Below, piece after piece: positions 1 to 6,430 of a stretch of 9,538 nucleotides of DNA. The notes below the pieces were generated by a model. That model worked only from the letters and a program-made list of their open reading frames with translations, was not told where the DNA came from and did no database searches. Position 1 is the stretch's first letter. Each line of letters starts with the position of its first letter. Made by a program: the position numbers and the translations under genes. This stretch comes from Mailhella sp. (GTDB taxonomy: Bacteria; Desulfobacterota; Desulfovibrionia; Desulfovibrionales; Desulfovibrionaceae): the NCBI GenBank assembly GCA_017940105.1, contig JAGAZG010000097.1, positions 1 through 9,538 on the forward strand, in the 5' to 3' direction.

Positions 1-854
1 CCGTATGGCCGACATGGTATCCCCAGTGGGCTCTGCTGCTGCTGGCCAGCACATGCACCATGCTGTTTCTCCCTAAAATTTTTGCCGTCGTGCTCACAGT
101 ATGCAAGGGAGGGGCAAAAAATTTCGGGGGGACAGCCAGGCTTTGCGCAAGCGTGATTGGCGAAGTTGTCATTTCTACGTTTCTTGCTCCAGTGCGCATG
201 ATTTTTCACAGTCTGTTTGTAGTTTCTACGATTCTTGGCTGGAAAGTCTCTTGGAATACGCAGAACAGGAGCGATGAGGGGACAAGCTGGAGCGATGCCA
301 TACGCTTCCATTGGTGGGGCACGCTGCTGGGCCTGGCATGGGGCGGCATCATGTGGCTGCTGACCCCCGGGTTTTTCTGGTGGTTTTCGCCGATAGCCGC
401 AGGCCTCACGCTTTCCATACCGGTTTCTGTCTTTACAAGCCGCGTAAGCTGGGGAATTGCAGCGCGCAGGCTTGGACTGTTCATAACGGCTTCGGAACTT
501 TCAGAAGCGCCTGAGCAGGCGCATATGCACAGGGTGCTTACGTTGCCCGATCGCTATACCCCGTTTTTGATTGAAAACACGCGCGGTTTTACGCGAGCCG
601 TTGTCATACCTTCTGTCCATGCGCTCCATCTGGCGCTCATACGGCGTAAAGAATGGGAGCGTCCCATTGGTGCGGAAAACGGCAGGAAAAGGCAGGAACT
701 TCTTAATAAGGCCCTGCAGAAAGGCCCTCATGGCCTGAACCGCAAAGAAAAGTCCGCATTGTTGCTTGATCCCAGGCTGATGCACGAATTGCACGGCAAA
801 GTCTGGGAACTTGACCCTGAACGGGGCAGGGAATGGGGAGTGGCTCAGAACTAG
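1..854 (+). CDS. opgH: Glucans biosynthesis glucosyltransferase H, C-terminal part (partial at left edge)
   Basis: OpgH (MdoH) is the inner-membrane family-2 glycosyltransferase that polymerises the beta-1,2-glucose backbone of osmoregulated periplasmic glucans from UDP-glucose. The reading frame is open from base 3, so 283 residues plus the TAG stop are visible. The ATG at base 60 is internal, because the 19 codons before it (VWPTWYPQWALLLLA...) already match the family. Recognisable stretches are the membrane segment ending LFLPK, the tail of the family's RFGG-type motif (here NFGG), a hydrophobic APV...FHSLFVVS helix, the WN.Q.R.D.GTSW linker, the HWWGTLLGLAWG and FFWWFSPI membrane segments, and SIPVSVFTSRVS. 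A charged cytoplasmic tail follows (LLNKALQKGPHGL...EKSALLLDPRLMHELH). The catalytic GT2 domain lies outside the window. The gene is convergent with the regulator at 919-2349, 64 bases apart. An opgG partner would be expected upstream, out of view. Family assignment is from remembered similarity. Confidence 0.9.
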   Translation, partial: VWPTWYPQWALLLLASTCTMLFLPKIFAVVLTVCKGGAKNFGGTARLCASVIGEVVISTFLAPVRMIFHSLFVVSTILGWKVSWNTQNRSDEGTSWSDAIRFHWWGTLLGLAWGGIMWLLTPGFFWWFSPIAAGLTLSIPVSVFTSRVSWGIAARRLGLFITASELSEAPEQAHMHRVLTLPDRYTPFLIENTRGFTRAVVIPSVHALHLALIRRKEWERPIGAENGRKRQELLNKALQKGPHGLNRKEKSALLLDPRLMHELHGKVWELDPERGREWGVAQN

Positions 855-884
855 CCTGTGCGCTGCGAGCCTGTAAACGGAAGC

Positions 885-924
885 GCCTGAAAGGCATTTT
901 AGCCGGCAGGCATGCTTTTCAGGC
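885..924 (+). repeat. 13-bp inverted repeat, possible opgH terminator
   Basis: The arms at 885-897 and 912-924 pair over 13 positions with one G-U wobble and enclose a 14-base loop. The right arm includes the stop codon of the convergent regulator gene (919-921). On the + strand a run of five T lies at 932-936, seven bases after the stem, so it could act as an imperfect terminator for opgH. On the - strand no T-run follows. Seen directly in the sequence; the function is inferred. Confidence 0.4.
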
Positions 925-2349
925 AGAGGCCTTTTTGCCTTTTCCGCTGATGCCGAACTGCTTCATTTTCCTCTGCATTGTTCTGAGGTTGAGGCCGAGG
1001 CGGGATGCGGCTTCTCCCCTGTGCCACCGACATGCTTCAAGCGCCTGCAAAATGAGCTTTTCTTCAAGCTTACTGACGGCTTCTTCAAGGGTGACCCCTT
1101 CTTTTAAATCTGGCAGGAGCATGGCGATAGGTGTGCGTGCAGCCTCGCCGAGCGTATCAAGCGACGCTTCGCCAAATGCAGCGAAACGGTCAAGAAAGTT
1201 ATGCAGTTCCCGGACATTTCCCGGCCAGTTGTAACGTTCCATGGCCAGGCGTACGTTTAAGGGGATGTCCAGCTGTTCACCGCGTTTTTCCTGCCATGCC
1301 GCCGTAAGCAGCGGAATATCGCCGGTACGCTCCCGCAGGGGCGGTATGGTTATGGCCAGGACATGTATGCGATAGTAAAAATCTGCCCGCATCCTGTTTT
1401 CTTTTACCATGCGGCTCAGATTCTGGTTGGTTGCCGCTATGAGCCTGAAAGACGATGTGCGTGGCGTATGGCTGCCTACGGGCATGTACATTTTGTTTTC
1501 CAGCGTGCGCAGCAGCTTGACCTGAAGGTGAAGGGGCAGCTCGCCTATTTCATCCAGAAACAGCGTGCCGCCGTCAGCCGCCGCTATGTACCCTTCCTTG
1601 CTGCCAGATGCTCCTGTGAAAGCGCCTCTGGTATGTCCAAAAAATTCGCTTTCCAGCAATGTTTCAGGTATGGCGCCGCAGTTTACGGGCACATAAGCTC
1701 CCTTTCGCCCGCTGAGCGCATGTATGGCGCGGGCGGCGACGTCTTTGCCTGAGCCGGTTTCGCCATAAATAATAACGTTGGAGTCGGTCTTTGCGGCCTT
1801 GAGCATAAGTTCATATACGCGGCGCATGCCTTCGCTCTGTCCAACAAGCCCCCCAAGTCCGAACAGCTTGGATGTAGAATCGACAAACTGCCTGTTTTCT
1901 TCACGCAGGCTGAGCTCCATAAATTTTTGTTCACTGATGTCCATCATCAGCCCTTCAAGATACCAAAGGCCTCCGTCTGGATCGTATACGCCTTCTCCCT
2001 GGTCCCACACCCATTTAATAATGTTTCCGGGCAGAATGACGCGATACATGACCTGGTATGGCTTGTGGGCTATGACGCTTTCGTGAATCTCTCGTCTCAT
2101 GCGGTACAAGTCATCGGGGTGCGTCATGAGCTCTATGACGTTTCTATTTTGTTCAAGCATATCCTGGGGCGGAATGCCCAGAAGGGACAAGCTTCCCTCG
2201 CTCACAAATTCCAACGAATAGCTGAAATATTCCGTTCCGTCGTTATCTATGGCCCTGCTGGCGCGGCAGCGATAGGCCAGCCCCGGTATGTGCGCAAGAA
2301 GACGGTGGTAGCTTTCTTCAACCGTAGGAGTAAATGTGCCTGGAGTCAT
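919..2349 (-). CDS. PAS-domain sigma-54-dependent transcriptional activator, Fis-type
   Basis: A 476-residue enhancer-binding protein that would remodel sigma-54 RNA polymerase using ATP. Domains in order: an N-terminal PAS/PAC sensor at about 15-140 (PAC-like part ending WYLEGLMMDISEQK), a short coiled linker at about 140-160, the AAA+ domain at about 168-395, and a C-terminal Fis helix-turn-helix at about 430-467. Walker A is GETGSGKD at 196-203, the sigma-54 contact loop GAFTGA is intact at 242-247, and Walker B GGTLFLDE is at 260-267. An arginine-finger-region FYYRI is at 324-328 and WPGNVREL at 375-382. No phosphoacceptor receiver domain is present, so it probably senses a small molecule or redox state through the PAS domain; the ligand cannot be read from sequence. 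The ATG start has AAGGAG seven bases upstream. The radical SAM gene lies 79 bases upstream on the same strand with no clear terminator between, so the two may share a transcript. Its targets are unknown. Confidence 0.93.
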   Translation of the reverse strand: MTPGTFTPTVEESYHRLLAHIPGLAYRCRASRAIDNDGTEYFSYSLEFVSEGSLSLLGIPPQDMLEQNRNVIELMTHPDDLYRMRREIHESVIAHKPYQVMYRVILPGNIIKWVWDQGEGVYDPDGGLWYLEGLMMDISEQKFMELSLREENRQFVDSTSKLFGLGGLVGQSEGMRRVYELMLKAAKTDSNVIIYGETGSGKDVAARAIHALSGRKGAYVPVNCGAIPETLLESEFFGHTRGAFTGASGSKEGYIAAADGGTLFLDEIGELPLHLQVKLLRTLENKMYMPVGSHTPRTSSFRLIAATNQNLSRMVKENRMRADFYYRIHVLAITIPPLRERTGDIPLLTAAWQEKRGEQLDIPLNVRLAMERYNWPGNVRELHNFLDRFAAFGEASLDTLGEAARTPIAMLLPDLKEGVTLEEAVSKLEEKLILQALEACRWHRGEAASRLGLNLRTMQRKMKQFGISGKGKKASA

Positions 2350-2428
2350 GCTTACGCTCCTTGAACGACTGCCGCTGCAGAAAAGCAGGAGAAGATTTTT
2401 CCTGTAAAGGGATTTGTTGCCGTCAAGC

Positions 2429-3322
2429 CTAAGGCTGGATTATTGCGCCTTCTTCGCAGCGGATGGGATGGGTGTGCAGGCGTTCGCCCAGCTGCCTTCT
2501 TCTTTTCTGTATTTCAAGCAGCATTTTTTCTTTGTCTTTGCAAAGATAGCCGCGGAGGGGGACAACGTTGGAGGGATGAAGGCCAAAAATAAGGCAGCCT
2601 TCCAACGTCAGTCTTTTTAGAAGAATCTCTTCTTCCAGCAGGTATTCTTCAAATGTGCTTTCTTCAAAGGAACCGTTTTGCATTTCTTCAAAAAGCGGGC
2701 ATCCGGGATCGGCATGCACGGTTCCTGTAAAGATTAGGGACACTTTTGTCTTGTTCAGAAGATCTGCTGTGGCTTCGGCATGTTCTCTGAAATGCTTTGC
2801 TCCGGCAGCACCGAGAATGACGTTTACGCCATACGACATGCCCGCCCTGTCAAGCCGTTGCAGTTCATGGAGAGCCTGCCCTGCAGAATAGCCTTTGTTC
2901 ATGTGAATAAGGACGGATTCCAAGCCGCTTTCAAGGCCTATATTGAGATCGTTGACGCCCAGCGCCCTCAGCTGCTTCAGCTCGTCATCCGTTTTGCCTT
3001 GTATGTTTCTGACAGATGCGTACATGGCAATGGTGTCCACGGCGGGCAGGTGGGAGCGGATCAACTGCGCAATATGCGCAAGATCATGCGCACTGAGGAC
3101 AAAAGCATCCCCGTTTACCAGAAAGACGCGCCTTGCATGCGGCAAAAATTGACCGGCTTCCCGTATGTCCTGCTCAATTTGCTCCATTCTTTCGATCTGA
3201 AAGGGAATATCCCTGTACATGGTGCAGAAAGAGCACCTGTTGTGCGAGCATCCCTGCGTGACCTGCAGCAGGAGAGAGTCTGCTTCAAATGGCGGTCTGT
3301 ACGTTATGCCTGTGTATTTCAT
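2429..3322 (-). CDS. Uncharacterised radical SAM protein with CX4CX2C cluster motif
   Basis: A 297-residue radical SAM enzyme of unknown reaction. Three cysteines at 25, 30 and 33 (QGCSHNRCSFC) should hold the 4Fe-4S cluster that cleaves S-adenosylmethionine. The spacing is CX4CX2C rather than the common CX3CX2C. Further radical SAM features are the VFLVNGDAF strand-loop at about 66-74, the IGLESG strand, and a mid-protein GVNVILG strand. I chose the ATG at 3322 because AGGA sits eight bases upstream and the protein then begins MKYTGITYRPPFEADSLLLQ, as such proteins usually do. A longer in-frame TTG start at 3424 exists, but its 34 extra residues look like non-coding sequence, and it would put the start beside the terminator at 3421-3462. 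Similar GCSxNxCxFC proteins are usually annotated only as radical SAM proteins. Neighbours are the sigma-54 regulator downstream and comC upstream, separated from comC by a terminator. Confidence 0.85.
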   Translation of the reverse strand: MKYTGITYRPPFEADSLLLQVTQGCSHNRCSFCTMYRDIPFQIERMEQIEQDIREAGQFLPHARRVFLVNGDAFVLSAHDLAHIAQLIRSHLPAVDTIAMYASVRNIQGKTDDELKQLRALGVNDLNIGLESGLESVLIHMNKGYSAGQALHELQRLDRAGMSYGVNVILGAAGAKHFREHAEATADLLNKTKVSLIFTGTVHADPGCPLFEEMQNGSFEESTFEEYLLEEEILLKRLTLEGCLIFGLHPSNVVPLRGYLCKDKEKMLLEIQKRRRQLGERLHTHPIRCEEGAIIQP

Positions 3323-3420
3323 AAGCCAGTTCCTGGTTTGGCATTTGTCTGAAACAACGTAACGGAGAGGAAGCGTGATGTAAACGGATAGCAGTGATGT
3401 GCGGATTTTTTTGGAAGCAG

Positions 3421-3462
3421 CCAAAAAGAAGAAGGCTTCTGAAAATTATTTTCAGAAGCCTT
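3421..3462 (-). terminator. Rho-independent terminator after slcC-comC
   Basis: A perfect 14-bp inverted repeat (3432-3445 with 3449-3462, three-base loop) is followed on the - strand by a T-rich tract (CTTCTTTTTGG, 3421-3431). It lies 20 bases past the comC stop, so it should end the slcC-comC transcript and insulate the radical SAM gene. Confidence 0.88.
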
Positions 3463-3482
3463 GTTAAGTCATTTTGCCTTGG

Positions 3483-4481
3483 CTAGGCTTTTTTTCCGCG
3501 TGCCGCTATTTTTTCATACAGGGCGTCGGGCAGTTCCATGGCCTGGCCTTTCTTTTCTTCGCGCAGAGCGAAGCGGCGTGCGCCTGGCAATCTGGTTCCC
3601 GGCTGGTCTGTGATCTGGCGCACCAGACGTTCCAGAGTCTTTGGAAATTCGGGATTGAAACTGGCAGGATTGATCACTATAAAGCTTTGCCCAATGCCGG
3701 GAGCCGGACCTTCTGCTTCAAAGAAGGAACTGGCTTCAAACGCATGGTTGGAATTGGTAAGGGTTGCTGAGAGTATTTCAACCATCAGGGCAAGCGCCGC
3801 GCCCTTGGCATCGCCAAGCGGAACCATCGTGCCTTTCAGGGCCGCTTCGGGGCTGGTCGTCGGCTTGCCGTCTGCATCCAGCGCCCATCCTTCGGGTATG
3901 GAATCAAGTCCTTTTTGCTTGGCGTTCATGATTTTGCCGCGGGCGACTTTGCTGAGTGACATGTCTACAACGATGGGAGCTTTTTCGTTGGGGCAGCCAA
4001 AGGCAAGGGGGTTGGTGCCAAAGCTGGCCTTTGAGCCTCCCCATGGCGCCATGGCAGAAGGCGTGTTGGAAAACGCGAGGCAGATGAGCCCTTCACGAGC
4101 CATGCGCTCAACATAGTGCCCAAGCATTCCGCAATGGTGTGAGCGGCGTACGCCGAGCATGGCAATGCCATACTGCTTTGCCAGCGGAGCTGTTGCTTTC
4201 AATCCTTCGTCTATGGCTGGAAAAGCGTAGCCATTGCATGCGTCGACAAGCGTGATGGCAGGAGAGGGGTGCGATATCTGAGGACGCGCGTCAGCTTTGA
4301 CTTTGCCGCTGAGTGCCTGATCCACATAGAAAGGTATGCGGGAAAATCCATGGGACGGCATGCCGTCCAGTTCGGCAAGAAGAAGTGCATCCGTAACACA
4401 GGCTGCGATGTCTTCAGGGACACGGGCCGCAAGAAATGCGTCCATGCCGAGTTTTTTCATATCATCGTATGTAAGTTTCAT
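3483..4481 (-). CDS. comC: Malate/L-lactate dehydrogenase family, probable (2R)-3-sulfolactate dehydrogenase
   Basis: A 332-residue NAD(P)-dependent 2-hydroxyacid dehydrogenase of the Ldh_2 (malate/L-lactate dehydrogenase) family, which has its own fold and no classical Rossmann fold. Landmarks: the DGMPSHGFSRIPFY substrate/catalytic motif at 39-52 with His44 and Arg48, the SHHCGMLGHY segment at 114-123 with His115 and His116, FGTNPLAFG at 154-162 for the nucleotide, DMSLSKVARGKI at 173-184, and the LGDAKGAALALMVEIL helix at about 222-237. Length is normal for the family. The ATG start has GGAG six bases upstream. It lies 23 bases after slcC and upstream of a strong terminator, so the two form a short operon. 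In sulfolactate degraders the ComC member of this family reduces sulfopyruvate to (R)-sulfolactate. The substrate is assigned from neighbours (slcC, suyAB). By sequence alone it could be a malate, ureidoglycolate or lactate dehydrogenase. Confidence 0.82.
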   Translation of the reverse strand: MKLTYDDMKKLGMDAFLAARVPEDIAACVTDALLLAELDGMPSHGFSRIPFYVDQALSGKVKADARPQISHPSPAITLVDACNGYAFPAIDEGLKATAPLAKQYGIAMLGVRRSHHCGMLGHYVERMAREGLICLAFSNTPSAMAPWGGSKASFGTNPLAFGCPNEKAPIVVDMSLSKVARGKIMNAKQKGLDSIPEGWALDADGKPTTSPEAALKGTMVPLGDAKGAALALMVEILSATLTNSNHAFEASSFFEAEGPAPGIGQSFIVINPASFNPEFPKTLERLVRQITDQPGTRLPGARRFALREEKKGQAMELPDALYEKIAARGKKA

Positions 4482-4504
4482 GTCTGTCTCCGTGGTAAAA
4501 GGGA

Positions 4505-5434
4505 TTAGTTTTCCGCCAGGGCGGCAGCGACTTTTTCTGCTATCATGGCGCTGACGCGAGTATTGGATTCTTTTGTTACGCCGGCAATATGCGGGGTGAG
4601 CAGGCAGTTGGGCGCGTCGGCGAGCGGAGAACCTGCCGGCAGTGGTTCTCTGGCAAACACGTCTATCATGGCGCCGCCCATTTTTCCTGAACGCAGGGCT
4701 TCTCCAAGAGCTGCTTCATCGACTATGCCGCCGCGGGAACTGTTGATGAGAAACGCGCCATTTTTCATAGATGCAATGCGTTCGGCATTGAAAAGGTTTC
4801 TGGTGCTGTCAGTAAGCGGCACATGAAGGCTTATGGCGTCTGACTGTGCGAGCATGTCTTCAAAGGAGACCGGTGTCACCTTATGATCCTGCCAAAGAGG
4901 AGCGTCGGCTGCTATGAAGGGGTCGTAGGCGATGACCTTCATGTCAAAGGCTTGCGCTCTGCGGGCAACATCGCGGGCAATGCCTCCAAAACCGAGCAGT
5001 CCCAGCGTCTTCCCAAAAATTTCTCCGCCCTGCATGGTTGCCCTGGGCCATTGCCCTGCGGCAACTTCTGAACAGCGCTGATAGCAGCCTCTTGCGAGCA
5101 TGAGAAGGCCGGCCATGACATATTCGGCAACAGACACGCTGTTAGCTCCTGTAGCCGGTATGACGGCAATGCCCCTTGCTTTGCAGGCGGCCACGTCTAT
5201 ATTATCAAGGCCAACCCCAAGCCGACCAACTGCACGCAGATTTGGGGCGGCGTCAAGCAATGCCCCGCGGACCTGAGTTTTATTTCTTACAATAAGCGCA
5301 TCGCAGTCTTGAAGAAGAGAAAGAAGTTCTTCCTGCTTGTCCACCAGGGTTTTGTCGTAGGTAACCTGGAATTTGTCTTCAAGGCTTTTAACAGCGTTCG
5401 TATCCATGAATTCAGATATGACGATTTTTTTCAT
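4505..5434 (-). CDS. slcC: D-2-hydroxyacid dehydrogenase, probable (S)-sulfolactate dehydrogenase
   Basis: A 309-residue NAD-dependent D-isomer-specific 2-hydroxyacid dehydrogenase of the phosphoglycerate dehydrogenase type. The substrate-binding region includes GRLGVGLDNID at 70-80 and the Rossmann loop is GFGGIA at 148-153. Asp171 at the end of the next strand (IAYDPF) favours NAD over NADP. The catalytic set is Arg234 (NSSRGGIVDE), Glu263 (FAREPL) and His282 (LTPHIAG). No C-terminal ACT domain is present, unlike many serine-pathway SerA proteins. The ATG at 5434 has AGGAG seven bases upstream and gives a standard N-terminus (MKKIVISEF). An in-frame start at 5563 would overlap the divergent gntR gene and add 43 atypical residues. 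It is the first gene of slcC-comC. In Chromohalobacter salexigens the equivalent enzyme oxidises (S)-sulfolactate to sulfopyruvate. Family is certain; substrate comes from context. Confidence 0.85.
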   Translation of the reverse strand: MKKIVISEFMDTNAVKSLEDKFQVTYDKTLVDKQEELLSLLQDCDALIVRNKTQVRGALLDAAPNLRAVGRLGVGLDNIDVAACKARGIAVIPATGANSVSVAEYVMAGLLMLARGCYQRCSEVAAGQWPRATMQGGEIFGKTLGLLGFGGIARDVARRAQAFDMKVIAYDPFIAADAPLWQDHKVTPVSFEDMLAQSDAISLHVPLTDSTRNLFNAERIASMKNGAFLINSSRGGIVDEAALGEALRSGKMGGAMIDVFAREPLPAGSPLADAPNCLLTPHIAGVTKESNTRVSAMIAEKVAAALAEN

Positions 5435-5454
5435 GCAGCAACTCCTGAAAAAAG

Positions 5455-5483
5455 GTTGAGGTTCAACTACCATGAATGGTTGA
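5455..5483. promoter_or_regulatory. Cluster of GTTGA/TCAAC half-sites, candidate operator
   Basis: Three copies of the same pentamer lie between slcC and gntR: GTTGA at 5455-5459, TCAAC at 5463-5467 (inverted) and GTTGA at 5479-5483 (direct again). Their centres are 8 and 16 bases apart, which suits dimer binding. The third copy overlaps the -35 hexamer proposed for gntR. Binding by the GntR protein is a guess from position. Confidence 0.35.
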
Positions 5484-5509
5484 CAATGGCAAAAAGGGAA
5501 GAGTAGTAT
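5480..5509 (+). promoter_or_regulatory. Putative gntR promoter (TTGACA / TAGTAT)
   Basis: A consensus -35 TTGACA at 5480-5485 and a -10 TAGTAT (4 of 6) at 5504-5509 are separated by 18 bases and lie 29 bases upstream of the gntR ATG. Seen in the sequence; no transcription data. Confidence 0.5.
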
Positions 5510-5515
5510 ATTATA
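5510..5515 (-). promoter_or_regulatory. Putative -10 element for slcC-comC
   Basis: On the - strand a perfect TATAAT occupies 5510-5515, directly abutting the proposed gntR -10. No good -35 hexamer is visible 16-18 bases upstream, so this promoter may need an activator. It would give slcC a leader of roughly 70 bases. Confidence 0.35.
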
Positions 5516-5538
5516 TATTTCACAAGAGAGAAGATACC

Positions 5539-6267
5539 ATGCCGTCAGCCAGAACTTTGACATTTACGCCGCTTTATTCGCAGATTAAGGCTTCTATTTT
5601 AAGCCGGATTGCCGGCGGCGAATGGGGGCCCGGCAGTTTTTTGCCAAGCGAAATAGCCCTTGCTCAGGAATATGGCGTAAGCCAGGGTACACTGCGCAAG
5701 GCTCTTAATGAGCTTACGCTTGAAAAGCGCCTTGTTCGTTTTCAGGGCAAGGGAACCGCTGTGGCTGTTCTTGATGCAGACAGTTCTCTGTTTCCGTTCT
5801 TCATGCTTTATGACGCCGATGGTAACCGTGTCTACCCTCTTTCGCACACCGACAGCATATTGCATGACAGAGCTTCAGAAGCCGAAGCGTCATGCCTTGG
5901 AATAGAATCCGGTGCAGAAGTTATCCGCATCCACCGCGTGCGCGTGCTTGAAGAAAAGCCGGTCATTAACGAGCAGGTCATTCTTCCAGCCTTTCGCTTT
6001 CCCGGATTTGATCTGGATCTCAACAGGCTTCCCAACACCCTGTATGAATTCTATTATCAGAAATTCGGCATCATGGTGATTCGCGCCCGCGAAGAACTGG
6101 GCGCCGTGCTGCCCGGCCCTTCAGACCACAAGTACCTGCATGGCATTTCCGGCAAGCCGCTCCTCGAAGTGAGGCGCAAGGCGTTTGATGTTGACGGAAA
6201 TATTGTCGAGTTGCGCTTGAGCCGTATCGATACAGAACGCCATCATTACCGCATTGAGCTGCATTGA
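5539..6267 (+). CDS. GntR-family regulator, HutC/UTRA subfamily
   Basis: A 242-residue one-component regulator. Residues 10-75 form the GntR winged helix-turn-helix (PLYSQIKASIL, LPSEIALAQEYGVSQGTLRKAL, then the wing VRFQGKGTAV). Residues about 95-237 form a UTRA effector domain with the typical VIRIHRVR strand, NEQVILP, LYEFYYQKFGI and HYRIEL ending. UTRA domains bind small metabolites and change DNA affinity; here the natural candidate is sulfolactate or sulfopyruvate, which is inference. I chose the ATG at 5539 because the protein then begins MPSARTLTFTPLYSQI, as the family does, and a purine-rich AGAGAGAAGA lies just upstream. An earlier in-frame ATG at 5476 overlaps the promoter elements. 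It is divergent from slcC and convergent with suyB, so it sits inside the cluster and is the likeliest regulator of both flanking operons. Confidence 0.9.
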   Translation: MPSARTLTFTPLYSQIKASILSRIAGGEWGPGSFLPSEIALAQEYGVSQGTLRKALNELTLEKRLVRFQGKGTAVAVLDADSSLFPFFMLYDADGNRVYPLSHTDSILHDRASEAEASCLGIESGAEVIRIHRVRVLEEKPVINEQVILPAFRFPGFDLDLNRLPNTLYEFYYQKFGIMVIRAREELGAVLPGPSDHKYLHGISGKPLLEVRRKAFDVDGNIVELRLSRIDTERHHYRIELH

Positions 6268-6291
6268 CGCTTGCTTGCTGTATTTTTTTGG

Positions 6292-6327
6292 AAAAGGCGG
6301 GGCATTCTGAAACGCCCCGCTTTTTTT
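6292..6327 (+). terminator. Rho-independent terminator of the GntR gene
   Basis: GCGGGGC at 6297-6303 pairs perfectly with GCCCCGC at 6314-6320, followed by seven T (6321-6327). An A-run precedes the stem, so it may also work weakly on the - strand. It lies about 25 bases past the gntR stop. Confidence 0.9.
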
Positions 6328-6350
6328 ATCTGCTTTAAAGAAAACTGTAC

Positions 6351-6398
6351 TAATAAAGAAGGGCATGCCGGAAGGCGAGCGTCTCCCCGGCATGCCCT
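6351..6398 (-). terminator. Rho-independent terminator of suyAB
   Basis: A perfect 12-bp stem (6360-6371 with 6387-6398) is followed on the - strand by the T-rich TTCTTTATTA (6351-6360). It lies 32 bases past the suyB stop and back-to-back with the gntR terminator, as expected between convergent genes. Confidence 0.82.
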
Positions 6399-6430
6399 AT
6401 GTGACGCACTTAAGGCCTTAAATCAGTCCA

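Noticed and set aside
833..1234. 133-codon + strand open frame after opgH
   Set aside because: Antisense to the Fis and AAA+ end of the sigma-54 regulator; arginine/serine-rich translation typical of an antisense shadow.
2780..3352. 190-codon + strand open frame opposite the radical SAM gene
   Set aside because: Shadow of the real gene; its translation has no recognisable domain.
3323..3424. TTG start at 3424 for the radical SAM gene
   Set aside because: The added residues look non-coding and the start abuts the comC terminator; the ATG at 3322 has a ribosome site and a family-like N-terminus.
5435..5563. Longer N-terminus for the D-2-hydroxyacid dehydrogenase, starting at 5563
   Set aside because: It would overlap the gntR gene and its promoter, the extra residues do not resemble the family, and a good AGGAG precedes the ATG at 5434.
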